Source: Dissophora ornata (Eukaryota > Mortierellomycota > Mortierellomycetes > Mortierellales > Mortierellaceae). From it: a DNA stretch of 64,000 nt. The notes below the pieces were generated by a model. It saw nothing but the letters and a program-made list of their open reading frames with translations. It was not told the origin of the DNA and did no database searches. The stretch lies in assembly GCA_025201705.1 (NCBI GenBank), contig MU616607.1, positions 1 through 64,000 on the forward strand, read 5' to 3'. A program made the position numbers and the translations under genes. This document shows positions 35,417-46,711 of this stretch, piece after piece (position 1 is the first letter of the stretch; each line of letters opens with the position of its first letter).

Positions 35417-36846
35417 TTTGATGGAGTGTTTCGTATATCCGTAAAGGAAGTGGAGGGTGCTGTAGTTAGTGGCTGGTAGGAGTAGAAGAGAAGGAGGGAT
35501 GATCGCGAGGTTGGAGAAGCTGAGGATGTGGAGAAAAGAGACGGATTTATCTCGCTATTTGTACTTTGTACCTTTTTTAGTCGGTCGTATTCTCCCATCT
35601 TGCTGTCAAATGGTAGCTGCAAAGAAGTGGTCGGCAACCGGTTCTGGTGCATTCGGTGTAACCCTTTGCTCCAGCTAAGGGCTGTTGTCTTTTGGATAAT
35701 ATGAGCTGTCGACGATCAGCAGCCGATTATTTGTTGCTGAACTTAACTTAATGACATGAAGAGTTTGTGTTAAAATGTGCACTCAGCAGGGCCCAATAAC
35801 AACGGTCCATCTTTTTCCCTTCTTGATCATCAAGAATGATAACAGAGTACTTCTAGCGTGACATTCCAGAAAGTGGGAGAGACCACGATTGCACCGTCAA
35901 CGAAAGTTCAATAGCGTCTTTATTTTGGTTGCACAAGACATGGATATCATAAAAAACACTAACCCTCCACAGGCATGGAGATAGCCTTTGGGTCCTCCAT
36001 ACATGCAAATAATGAGATACTCTGCGGAGCTCGATACTTCTTCCTCGTGCCAGTGTTTTGATTCAAGGGAATCTCCTTAAAAACGGTTTATATTACCAAC
36101 GAATGGTCCGCATTGGAGGGCCTATTGGCGCCTGGCCCGATGCTCTTGACGCGCTATCTGATATTCATTTTGGCTGTTTAATGTCCCTGAAAGGATGCAT
36201 GTATGCAATATCACGTAGTCTGATGCAGGTTCAGACAATTAGTGAATCATCAACTCAATCCCCCCACTGTGCTTAACATTTCACTCCTCCCCCACTCCAC
36301 ACGAAGATGTGGCGGAAAGAGAAATACTCTCATTTCTCATGAAGCAATACGTTAATGGACAGGTTGCTCGCCTTTGTCGAGCTGGACTATAATTCTCGCC
36401 AGTGACAGTGCGCGGTATATAGCCCGGCGTGTCGACATGTTTGTTAGTCTGTTGGTGTATTGCGTTTCTGCTCTCTAGAAAAATATGGCGAATACATGTG
36501 CTTCTCCACAATCCACAAACAGGGCCGAAATATGAGCAATACGAATATGAACATGAACATGTACTTTATGTCGTATACGCGAGATGTTTTTTTTCCAACA
36601 CTTGTGGGTCAGCAGTTACAATCACAATAATATATTTCGTCGTTCTCAAATTCTCATCGCTAGTCTCATGATATACCTAACATCCATGCTCATTAATGCA
36701 TATGCACATCGTACCCCATTCAGCGTTGTCGGTGGTGTTGCATGTAATTACTAATGCAATCCAGCTCATAAGTTCCTATCATGCTTCTAGACGACCGTCA
36801 TAGTATAAGTACAATCGGCACAGTTTCAACATTGCCGGACGCATGA

Positions 36847-37617
36847 CTGACGCACTCGACATTATATTCATGTTCACATAGGAGAGCACCAATTTAATCC
36901 CCGGTCGTATATTCTACCAGGAAGAGCGAGTACAGTTCTTAGCACAGTTCTTGGGTTGAATTATTACTCCAAGATTCTTGGGCATCTGGTTGCACTGTTA
37001 CAATAACAGAGTCTGATGAAAGTGCAGGTGTTGTTTGCATCACCGCCGTCATAGTCGTCGCCATTCGGGCTGTCTGGCTACCGCTGGGTGAGCAGAAAGA
37101 TGATGAGCAGCGAGACGAATCCTGACTTTACAGCTTTCCTATCCGAGCCAGGTTCATGAGGGTATTGTTCTCGTTCGCTGGTTGGGGTTCGTACGGTTTT
37201 TCATCTCCGTTTGGAGAATCATTGATTCCTTTCAAAGCCTGGTTAGTTGTCCCACAGTCATACATCGCAGTCGTGGTGACTAGCGCGTGGTTATTGTCAA
37301 GAAAGAGGTGTTGTTGAGAGGGTTAGACACGGATGGGGAAGGACTTATTGACGGTTCTCTGTTCTAGGATGAGTGATTTCTCACGGTCCATAGCATATTC
37401 TACTGATGTTTGTTATGGAGTTGTTTGGGAGAATCTTAGGATCATGTCTGCAAGACAGCCTATTGAAAGATGGAAGTAGGCTTGTCAGCCAGCATGCATT
37501 CCCAGCGTTGATGCTATCTCGGAGCAAAGAGTCAGGAAGGATGTGCGAATAAAGGAGTAAAAACTTACAGAGTCCAATCAAGAGCAACATCAACCCGCCA
37601 ATAGCCTGCACCCTCAA
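36847..37617 (-). pseudogene. RING-H2 gene remnant, unit 6
   Basis: Similar to the first two RING-H2 exons, with a changed start codon, several stops and an expanded segment next to the RING near 36930. The third exon is absent. Confidence 0.83.
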
Positions 37618-37729
37618 TGAGATCGAGACAGAGTTCTATTGCGAGCAAAGTTGGTGGCAAAGAGAATTTACATGAGCCACCACATACGAGGTGCTCATGT
37701 CCACAGGTGGACATTCTTGTGTTACCGCT

Positions 37730-39254
37730 ACCAAGTGGTGGATTGGAAGAACGACCCATACAACGACCCACTGTGTTGTCTTCACACAGCTCATTGTCCG
37801 CGGCAAGTGCTGCGGAACAAAGTCCTTTGTTGCTCAGGTCCGTAGTACTCATACCTACAACTTAACGCTCGGTGTCAACATTGGTGAACATAGGAAAGAA
37901 GATGGGTTATGACGGTATTCATAACGGCAGGATCCAATTCACAAACATCTGCATCCCCCGCACCAGCATGTTGATGATGCCCACTAAGGTTTCACATACT
38001 GGTGAGGTTAAGGACTCTCCCATGGCCCAGTTGACATATGCCGATCGGATTCAGGGCCGTGTTGCCGTAGTTGTTGACTCGGGTAACATTGTCAAGAAGG
38101 TTGTCACGATCGCAGGTTGCTATACTGTTGCCCGTCGCCAGTTCTCCTCCAACCTCCATAACGTCCAACAGACAAACTGATTGGCTATGCCATCCACCAG
38201 TACCGTCTTATGCCACGCTTAGCCCAGGCTTATGCACCTCACTTCACGGATGTCGAGACCAACAAGTTGTACGAGGAACTCATGGACAAGCTCGAGTCGA
38301 CTCATCCTGATGACGCTTCGATGGGTGCAGTGATTGATACCCTCAAAAAGAGTCATGCTACCTTGGCTGTATTGGAAGCCTTCTGCACCTGGTCAACGTT
38401 GAACGCCATAGAGGCGGCCTGTCGCCAGACTCTCGGCGGTCATGGGTACTCTGCTTACACTGGTATCGCCACTACCTACAACGATTTTTCTGTCCACTGC
38501 ACCTGTCATGGAGACAGTACTATTCTAAACCTCCAATCCGGACACTATCTCGTCAATCGCTGCCGTGAGGCGCTCACCGGAATGACGCAACCAGAAGGAG
38601 TGGACTACCTCAACCATCTCGACACACTTCTCACTCAAGGATGTGCAATCAAGACTCTCGAGAAGATCTCGGACTTTGACGTTATCCACAAGCTTGGAGT
38701 ATCGTCACTACCACCGTTGCCAAGAGAGCTGGAGATGGCTTTAGTGTATCGCTGAAGCAAGGTATGAACTGTGAGACTGCATACGAGGAGTGCTCTCAGG
38801 CGCATTTCGCTGCCTCGGAGATCCATTCTTCGGTTACGTCTTCCGTCGTTTCAATTAGGCTGTCAAGAGTGCCTCCGAGGGTCTCCGCCCTATCTTGACC
38901 AAGATTTGCCTCCTACACGGTCTCTACTCGATCAAGCAGAACTCTTGGTTCTTCCTGCAGTGCCGTTATTTCACACCTTCACATATTTGTTCGTTGTCAG
39001 GTCAATTTTCTCTGCTGCGATGTTCGTCAGGAGTACATTCCGTTGATAGGTGCATTCAATTATTCCGATTGCATGATCACTCGGCCTTCGGAGTGTATGA
39101 TGGAAACGTGTACGAGAAGTGCTTTGATCAGGCCAAGAGACAGGACCCTGTTGGGCAGCCACACCTATACTTGACCTTGATTCAGTCGCTTCTCTATCGC
39201 GACATTGAGGATGATGAGCCTCTCGAGGATGGTGGGGATGATGATGGCGAGTCG
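37730..39254 (+). pseudogene. Acyl-CoA oxidase remnant, unit 6
   Basis: Same 5' truncation. Frameshifts lie near 37890 and 38170. A readable stretch runs from 38210 to about 38700 (CTCHGDS at the catalytic segment, so the Glu codon is lost). It shares the CACATATTTGTTCG lesion with unit 5. The stop is lost (GAG TCG at 39249-39254). Confidence 0.9.
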
Positions 39255-39539
39255 AGATACTATAGTGCACCGAGAGCTTAGAAAGCACATACCCACTCAT
39301 TAGAACATAAATACAGCACTCTAAAGCGGCATGTCGATAGTTTGTGTGAACGATTTAATTTGCTCACGAAGGCATACATTAAGACGAAGGGACGTCCTGC
39401 ATCACACCTGTCTCTTAGAAAGTTTGTAAATGTAGAGCCACATTGTGATGGATCGAGCCAAGTGTGTAAAGTGGGAATGAAATATAATAATGGACGATAG
39501 GATAATAGGGTATGTGTTACAGTGAGGCGTTTGAATTCT

Positions 39540-40621
39540 CTACGCACTTAAGAGGTTCAGGCAGTTAGCTGTCTTTGCATTCGAGGGGTCGAGCTGGTTG
39601 AGAACGAATCGAAGAACCACGAAGGAGTTGATCATGGTCACTAAATGTACAGCCGTGGGAGAATGGTTTAGTTTAACGCGTATAGGACAGATCAACGAGA
39701 CATAAGATAGAGAACTTCTGGTTGGAAGTCTTACGATGTTCATTCAGTGAAAGGGCGCAGAGGTTCTGAAGCACAACATTGGTGACGCCAGTGTCTTCCT
39801 GGAAGCAGGTAGTGTAAGGGGTGACAACCTCATCGTATCTATCATTCACCGTGCCAGGACCGGAAACAATGGTTAGTGCGATAAACAAGGGCCGCATCGC
39901 TCTACTTCAATATATATCCAAACTATGCTTACTTGGTGGCAATGTTCGAGAAAATGACACCAGAGGCTGTATCGCCTCCGTCGTTCAACTCGTTCATGAA
40001 TGTCGAGTTGGCCACCATCTCGGGGAACGATGGGGCAATTACGTTAAAGAACGCCGACAAGGGTGCGAAGACGTCCCATGCTTCGGCCCATATCGTGAGT
40101 GAGTCCAGAGTGGTACCATGGGTGATTGGTGAGATACCGATGTGTCGGTAAACCTTACCGGCACCTTCCAAGTACTTCATCCAATATCTAGCAAGAATAC
40201 CGCCTTGGGAATGGCCAACAATATCGACCTGCGTGACATTCATTTGGGTCAGGACATTGTCAGCGAAGGTAGCCAATTCCTGAGCGGAGGACTCGACGGA
40301 AGCCAGACCACCAAAGCCAGGGATGGTGGGGTATAAGCCGTAGGTGAGTCCAAAGACACAGTAACCGTTTTCTATGAGTACAGGTGCGAATTCCCACCAC
40401 GAATCGACGGTAAGCAGGGTGGAATGGATCAGGATCAAAGGACGCGGGTGGGCAGTAGTCAGCTGGCAGCTGTAGTCGTTCATGCCGGCGATATCGCGCT
40501 TTACAAGGCCAGTAACTGGAGAGCCGGCCTTCATAGGGAGAGCAGCAACCTGGATGGCCGAAAGAGCCACGAGAATGGCGGCAGATGAAGCGCTCAGGAC
40601 CGAGGAGATGGTAAACTTCAT
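39540..40621 (-). CDS. Secreted class-2 lipase, copy 6
   Basis: Exons 39933-40621, 39735-39838 and 39540-39640 join to 297 residues. I start at MKFTISSVLS (ATG at 40621), like all sisters; the frame happens to stay open upstream to 40741. The leader ends AALPMKAGSPVTGLVKR, and the mature part starts DIAGMNDYSCQL, unlike copies 1-5 but like copy 7. GHSQGG, KYDEVVTPY and LNEH are intact. The second donor has C before GTAAGA (CATC), which still encodes Leu after splicing. Much of the body matches copy 5. Confidence 0.87.
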
Positions 40622-40959
40622 TTCGATGGAGTGTTTCGTATATCCGTAAAGGAAGTGGAGGGTGCTGTAGTTAGTAACTGGTGGGACTAGAAGGGGAGGA
40701 GGGATGTTCGCGAGGTTGGAGACGACGAGGATATAGAGCAAAGAGACGGATTTATCTCTCTATTTGTACCTTTTTCAGTCGGTCGTATTCTCCAATCTTG
40801 CTGTCAAAGGGTTGCTGCAAAGAAATGGTCGGCAACAAGGGTCCAGTGCATTCGGTTTAACCCTACGCTCCAGTTAAGGAAATGTCAGTGGAGTTGGACA
40901 TAAACATGCCACAGGAAATGGTGCTGAGCCCAGTGTTGCACGCAGTAACTAAAGTACAG

Positions 40960-41308
40960 TCGGTGTTTTCAGAAAATCGGGCAAAAGACATTAAATAAGT
41001 TACATGGAATTTGTGCATACATTTTATTTTCCTTCCACAGAACTCAACATCATCTCGAGGAGAGTCGTTTGCTGGAAACCAGACATGTGCTTACTGTCAG
41101 CGTGGTCTCTCATTCTGCGGATGGCGGCTATGTTTGCTGTTTTATCTGTATCCTGCTGTTGGAAATAAAGCTGAAGAGTGTCCAGCATCTAGTATGCAAA
41201 AGAAGGGTTCTTCTGTTGTGTCGTCGTCACCTTCCGCCGCAGGCTAAGAAACTTTCCAACCAGTCTCGATAATTTAAGTTAAGCCAGGTTCGACTGTACA
41301 CATTCACT
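40960..41308. other. Unit-6-specific insertion 1 in spacer
   Basis: About 350 bp absent from other units, flanked by GTACAG on both sides (40954-40959 and 41310-41315), which may be a target-site duplication or microhomology. Inside, TTTTATTTTCCTTCCACAG ends at 41040 like a splice acceptor and is followed by an open, cysteine-containing stretch (CAYCQRG) to 41247. It could be a captured gene fragment; I do not recognise it. Confidence 0.5.
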
Positions 41309-41385
41309 TGTACAGTGGTTGTTGTCTGTTGGATAATGAGAGTTCTTGTTGACCGGCGCGGATTATTTGCTGCTGAACTTAATGC

Positions 41386-41949
41386 TATCCTGTCAGTTTG
41401 TCGTTCCACTTTTTTATGTTTCCTCAGAAACGGGGTAGGACTCCCCAATTGCTCTGATTAAAACGATACCACGTTCAATTTTACGTTGGGTGGAGGGTTT
41501 CGAGGACTCGCTCCATTACTTTCATCCTGTCAAGTTGGCATTAGTTGTTTCCCCTCATCTCTCTACACACATATTCCCATTTTGGATCCTACTCTTGAAT
41601 TCCTGATCACCTTTTACGTTGTTGACGTTCCTAACGCTTGCACAACCAACACTGAAGAAAGCGAGATGTTGTTCTCAATCCTACGCCGACGTCCAACAAT
41701 GTCTTTTTGCCACGCGAAGTTGCGTCCATGAATACCATTATAAAGAATAGCATTTGGCGCTATTTCCAGAAAAAAGGCCAGATATTGTATGTGTAGAGGG
41801 AGAATAAAACATTTCGACGCGCCAGACCTCGTACCTGGTGCCTGGGAGCTGTCCGAAGTTTACCTCTCTTAGTGCTATTAATCATATGGAGGTACTTATG
41901 ATTTGTACCCGTAAAAATCTAGGCCACATTCATTTTGTGACAGACGAAG
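41386..41949. other. Unit-6-specific insertion 2 in spacer
   Basis: About 560 bp between AACTTAATGC and GGGAATAAGGACGGTCC, where other units have a short AGGAAGAGTTTG stretch. No family, terminal repeat or convincing ORF is recognised; 41486-41731 is open but not gene-like. Confidence 0.5.
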
Positions 41950-43013
41950 GGAATAAGGACGGTCCATCTTTTTCCCTTCTTGTACGGCAAGAATGGCAAC
42001 AAAGCATCGTCGGAGAGAGTTCAGAGGTCAATCGGCATTTAAAAAGGGAGTAGGTTGCACAAGGCCATAACAACATGAATATCGTGAAAAACACAAACTC
42101 TCCACAGCATGGAGATAGCCTTTGCGTTCTCCACACACACAAACAATAACGAGATCTTCTGCGGAGCTCGATACGTCTTGCTCGTGCCAGTGTTTTGATC
42201 CCTTATGAAGCGGACTTCCATCACTAACAAATGGTTCGCGCGGTAAGGCCTGTCGGCGCCTGGCCCGAAGCTCTTGAATAAATTATTGAATATTTATTTT
42301 GATTTTTTATTGCCCCTGCATGAATGCAATATTACACGTCATCTGATGCAGGTCCAGAAACATGGGACATGAACTTAATCCCTCCACTTTGCTCACCACT
42401 TCAGCCCTCACTTCAGCCCTCGCCCACTCCACACACGAAGATGTGGCAGAATGGGAAATCCTCTCGCTTCTCGTAGGCAATACGTTTATGGACATGCTGG
42501 TTGCCTTTGTTGAGCAGAACTGTAATTCTCGCCAGTGACAGAGCTGGGTATATAGCCTGGCGTGTCGACATGTCTGTTAGCATACTGGCGCGAATGTGAT
42601 GAATTGCGTCTCTGCTTTCCAGGGACATATAGCGAATGCATGTGATTCTCCACAATCCACGAAGAGTGCCGAAATAAGAGCATCTTATTCATGTACACGG
42701 CAAACGCCAAAGGTTTTTTTCCTCAACACTTGTGGGTCAGCAGTGCTATCACAATGTATTTCGTCGTTCAACGAATTTTAATGTCCGCTTTCGCGTCCCT
42801 GAAAACATCCCATGCACTGGTCTTATGATATATGCCTTGCACCAATGCATCTGCACACCGTGCTCCATTCCGCGTCGTCGACGGCGCTGCATACAAGTAT
42901 TAATGCAATCCGGTTCATGTAGTCCTATCGCATATCATCTTCACTCGCATGCTTGTAGGCAACCATCATAGAGCAAGTGCATTCGGCACTTTCCAACACT
43001 GTCAGACGCATGA

Positions 43014-43766
43014 CCGATGCTCTCAATATGGTATTCATGTCCACACGAGAGCACTCGAATCGAATCCGCGGTCGAATATGCTACCAGGCAGATCGAGTAC
43101 AGTTCTTGGGTTGAGTTATTAACCCCAGATTCTTGGACATCCGGCTGCATTGTTACAATAATAGAGTTTGATGAAAGCGCAGGTGTTGTTTGCATCACCG
43201 CCGTGGACGTTGACATTTGGGCTGTTTTGTTAGCGCTGAGTGAGCTGTCAGATGAGGAGCAGCCAGACGAATCACGGCTCTACAGCCTGCTAATCCGAGC
43301 TAAGTTCATGAGAGTATTGTTCTAGCTCGCTGACTGGGGTTCGTACAGTTTTCCGACTTCGTTTGTAGAATCATTGATTTCTTTCAAAGCCTGATCAGTT
43401 GTCCCACAGTCATACATCACCGCCGCAGTGACTAGGGTGTCGTTCTTGTCAAGAAAGAAGTTTTTATGATAAGGGTAGATGCGAATGGGGAAGGACTTAT
43501 TGACGGTTCTCTGTTCTAGGATGAGTACTGTCTCATGGTCCATGGCATATTTTACTGATGTTTGTGAAGTTGTTTGAGAGAACCTTAGAATCATGTCCGC
43601 AAGACAAGCTGTTGAAAGGTGGAGGTACGCTTGTTAGTCAGCATGCATTCCCTGCGTTGATGCTATCTTGGAGCAAAGAGTCAGGAAGGATGTGCGAATA
43701 AAGGAGTACCAACTTACAGAGTCCAATCAAGAGCAACATCAATCCGCCAATAGCCTGCACCCTCAT
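43014..43766 (-). pseudogene. RING-H2 gene remnant, unit 7
   Basis: The readable part keeps LPC-like LSCGHEYHIESI, but the first RING cysteine pair reads YSICL (Cys to Tyr) and the last first-half cysteine is Ser. A stop separates it from the MILRFSQ part. The third exon is absent. Confidence 0.85.
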
Positions 43767-43846
43767 TGAGGTCGAGGCAGAGAACTTACAAGCTCAACCA
43801 CATATGAAGTACCCAAATTCACAGGTGGACATTCTTGTGTAACCGC

Positions 43847-45315
43847 AGGATTGGAGGAGTGGCTCATACGGCCACCCGGGGCAATCGCTACGGAACAAAG
43901 TCTTTTGTCGCTAAGGCCCGTGACAGTCGTACCTATAACTTAACGCCCGGTGTCCACATAAGTGATATCGGAAAGGAGATGGGTCGCGACGGTATTGATA
44001 CTGACTGGATCCAGTTCACATACATCCGCATCCCCCGCACCAACATGATGATGAAGCACCCCGAGGTTTCATATACTGGCGAGGTTAAGGAGCCACCCAT
44101 GACCCAGTTGAACTATGGTGCTCTGAGTCAGGGCCGTGTTGCTATTGTCGTTGACGCGGTCGATATCGAAAAGAAGGCTGCCACAATGGCAGGTCACTAT
44201 GCCACTATCCGTCCCCAGTTCCCCATACGTTCAAGAGACCAAACTGACTGACTACGCCATCCACCAGTACCACCTTATGACAGTCTTAGCCCAGGCATAT
44301 GCACTCCACTTCACGGGTGTCGAGAGCAACAAGTTGTACGAGGAACTTATGGACAAGCTCGAGTCGACTCAGCCTCACGATGCTTCGATGGGTGAAGTGA
44401 TTGATAGACTCATGCTACCTCGGCTTGATTGAAAGCCTTCTGCACCTGGTGAACGTTGAGCGCCATCGAGGGCTGTTGCCAGACTCTCGGCGGCCATGGA
44501 TACTTTGCTTACCCTTGTCTCGCCACCACCTACAACGATTTCGCTGTCCACTTCACGTGCGAGGGAAGCAATACCATTCTGACTCTCCAATCCGGACGTC
44601 ATCTCGTCAATTGCTACCGTGAGGCACTCACCAGAAAGACTCAACCAGAAGGAATCGATCACCTCAACAATATCGACACACTTCACACTCAAGGACGTGC
44701 AGTCAAGACTCTCGAGGAGATCATGGACTTTGATGTTATCCACTAAGCCTGGGGCATCATCACTGCCAACGTTGTCAAGAAAGCTGAGATGACTTCAGCG
44801 TATCGCTAAAGAAGGGTATGAACCGTGAGACTGCATTAGAGGAGTGCTCTCAGGCGTGTTTGGCTGCCGCGAAGATCCAAACTTTCGTTTACGTCTTCCG
44901 TCGTTTCACTTAGGCTGTTAAGAGTGCCTCCGAGGGTCTCCACCCTGTCTTGACCAAGAAATGCATCCTTTGCGGTCTCTACTCGATCAAGCAGGACTCT
45001 GGATCCTTCCTGCAGTACCGTTGTTTCACACCTTCGCAGATGGACCTTGTTTGTCCTCTAGTCAATGTCCTCTACTGCGATATCCGTCAGGAGTACATTT
45101 TGTTAATCGATTCATTCAACTATTCCGACTACATGATCAACTCGGCCTTCGGAGTGTATGATGGAAATGTGTACGAGAAGTGCTTTGATTAGGCCAAGGG
45201 ACAGAACCCTGTTGGGCAGCCACACCCATACTTGACCTTGATTCAGTCGCATCTCAGCCGCGACATTGAGGGTGGTGAGCATCTCGAGTATGATGGTGAT
45301 GATGTTGACGAATAG
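43847..45315 (+). pseudogene. Acyl-CoA oxidase remnant, unit 7
   Basis: Truncated slightly further at the 5' junction and missing part of the THCVVFAQL segment. Readable from 43835 to about 44220, then a frameshift. The catalytic segment reads FTCEGSN, with a shift before it. Stops lie at 44744 and 44911 among others. The final GAA TAG lies at 45310-45315. Confidence 0.9.
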
Positions 45316-45632
45316 AGACATCGGAGTACACCGAGAGCTTAAAAAGAACATACCAACGCAATAGAACATCAATACAACACGCAAAAGCTACATGTCAATA
45401 GTTCGTGTCAACGATTTATTTTGCTCACGAAGAATAAAATAATACATTAAAAAGACAAGAGGATGTCCTGCATCACACCTGTCTCTTAGAAAGTCTGTAC
45501 ATGAAGAGCCATATTGTCATGGATCTACTGAGGGATCGTGGATCGAACCAAGCGTTCAACGCGGGAATGAAATAGGATGATGGACGATATAATCGTAGAG
45601 TATGTGTTGCAATGGGGCGTGTCAATTCTCTA

Positions 45633-46711
45633 TTAAAACAAGAGAGACAGGCAGTTGGCAGTCTTTGCATTCGAGGGGTCGAGCTGGTTGAGAACGAACT
45701 GAAGAACCACCAAGGAGTTGACCATGGTTACTAAATTCATAGGCGTGCGAGAATGGGTTAGTTTAACGCGTATAGGACAGATCGGCGAGGTATAAGATAG
45801 GGAGCTTCTGGTTGGAAGTCTTACGATGTTCATTCAGCGAAAGGATGCAGAGGTCCTGGAGCACAACATTGGTGACACCAGAGTCCTCCTGGAAGCAGGT
45901 AGTGTAAGGGGTAACAACCTCGTCGTATCTATCATTCACCGTACCAAGACAGGATACAATGGTTAGCGTGATAAACAAGGGCCGCATCGCTCTACTTCAG
46001 TATAAATCCATGCTTTGCTTACTTGGTGGCAATGTTTGAGAAAATGACACCAGAGGCTGTATCGCCTCCGGCGTTCAACTTGTTCATGAATGTCGAGTTG
46101 GTCACCATCTCGGTGAACGATGGGGCAATTACGTTAAAGAAATCCGACAGGGGTGCAAAGACGCCCCATGCTGCGGCCCATATCGTGAGTGAGTCCAGAG
46201 TAGTGCCATGGGTGATTGGTGAGATACCGATGTGGCGGTAAACCTTGCCGGCACCGTCCAAGTACTTCATCCAATACCTAGCGAGGATGCCGCCTTGGGA
46301 ATGGCCAACAATATCGACCTGCGTGACATTCATTTGGGTCAGGACATTGTCAGCGAAGGTAGCCAATTCCTGAGCGGAAGACTCGACGGAAGCCAGACCA
46401 CCAAAGCCAGGGATGGTGGGGTATAAGCCGTAGGTGAGTCCAAAGACACAGTAACCGCGATTGATGAGCACAGGTGCGAAGGTCCACCACGAGTCGACGG
46501 TGAGCAGGGTGGAATGGACCAGGATCAAAGGGCGCGGGTGGGCGGCAGTCAACTTGCAGCTGTAGTCGTTCATGCCGGCGATATCGCGCTTTACAAGGCC
46601 AGTAACTGGAGAACCGGCCGTAATAGGAACAGAAGCAACCTGGACAGCCGAAAGAGCCACGAGAATAGCGGCCGATGCGGCGCTCAGAACTGAGGAGATG
46701 GCAAACTTCAT
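45633..46711 (-). CDS. Secreted class-2 lipase, copy 7
   Basis: Exons 46023-46711, 45825-45928 and 45633-45730 join to 296 residues. Leader MKFAISSVLS, then PVTGLVKR followed by DIAGMNDYSCKL as in copy 6. VLINRGYCVFGL, GHSQGG, ATKYDEVVTPY and LNEH are present. The C-terminal exon ends NCLSLLF with stop TAA, close to copies 1 and 2, so this gene looks like a mosaic of two copy groups. Splice sites are intact. Confidence 0.88.

Larger units (their letters stand above)
31698..36846. repeat. Array unit 5
   Basis: A 5.15 kb unit with RING-H2 remnant, the least damaged acyl-CoA oxidase remnant, intact lipase 5 and spacer 35417-36846. No gene is seen in the spacer. Confidence 0.88.
36847..43013. 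repeat. Array unit 6 (with spacer insertions)
   Basis: A 6.17 kb unit with RING-H2 and acyl-CoA oxidase remnants, intact lipase 6 and a long spacer 40622-43013. About 0.9 kb of this spacer, in two blocks (about 40960-41308 and 41386-41949), is absent from the other units. Confidence 0.88.

Noticed and set aside
40621..40741. Longer N-terminus for lipase 6 starting at 40741.
   Set aside because: The other six copies start at the MKF(A/T)ISS signal peptide; the extension is promoter and leader sequence that happens to lack a stop.
14148..46241. Plus-strand ORFs of 64-72 codons repeated opposite the lipases (for example 34728-34946, 39933-40151, 46023-46241).
   Set aside because: They recur only because they lie antisense to the conserved lipase exon; they break in some copies and show no own constraint.
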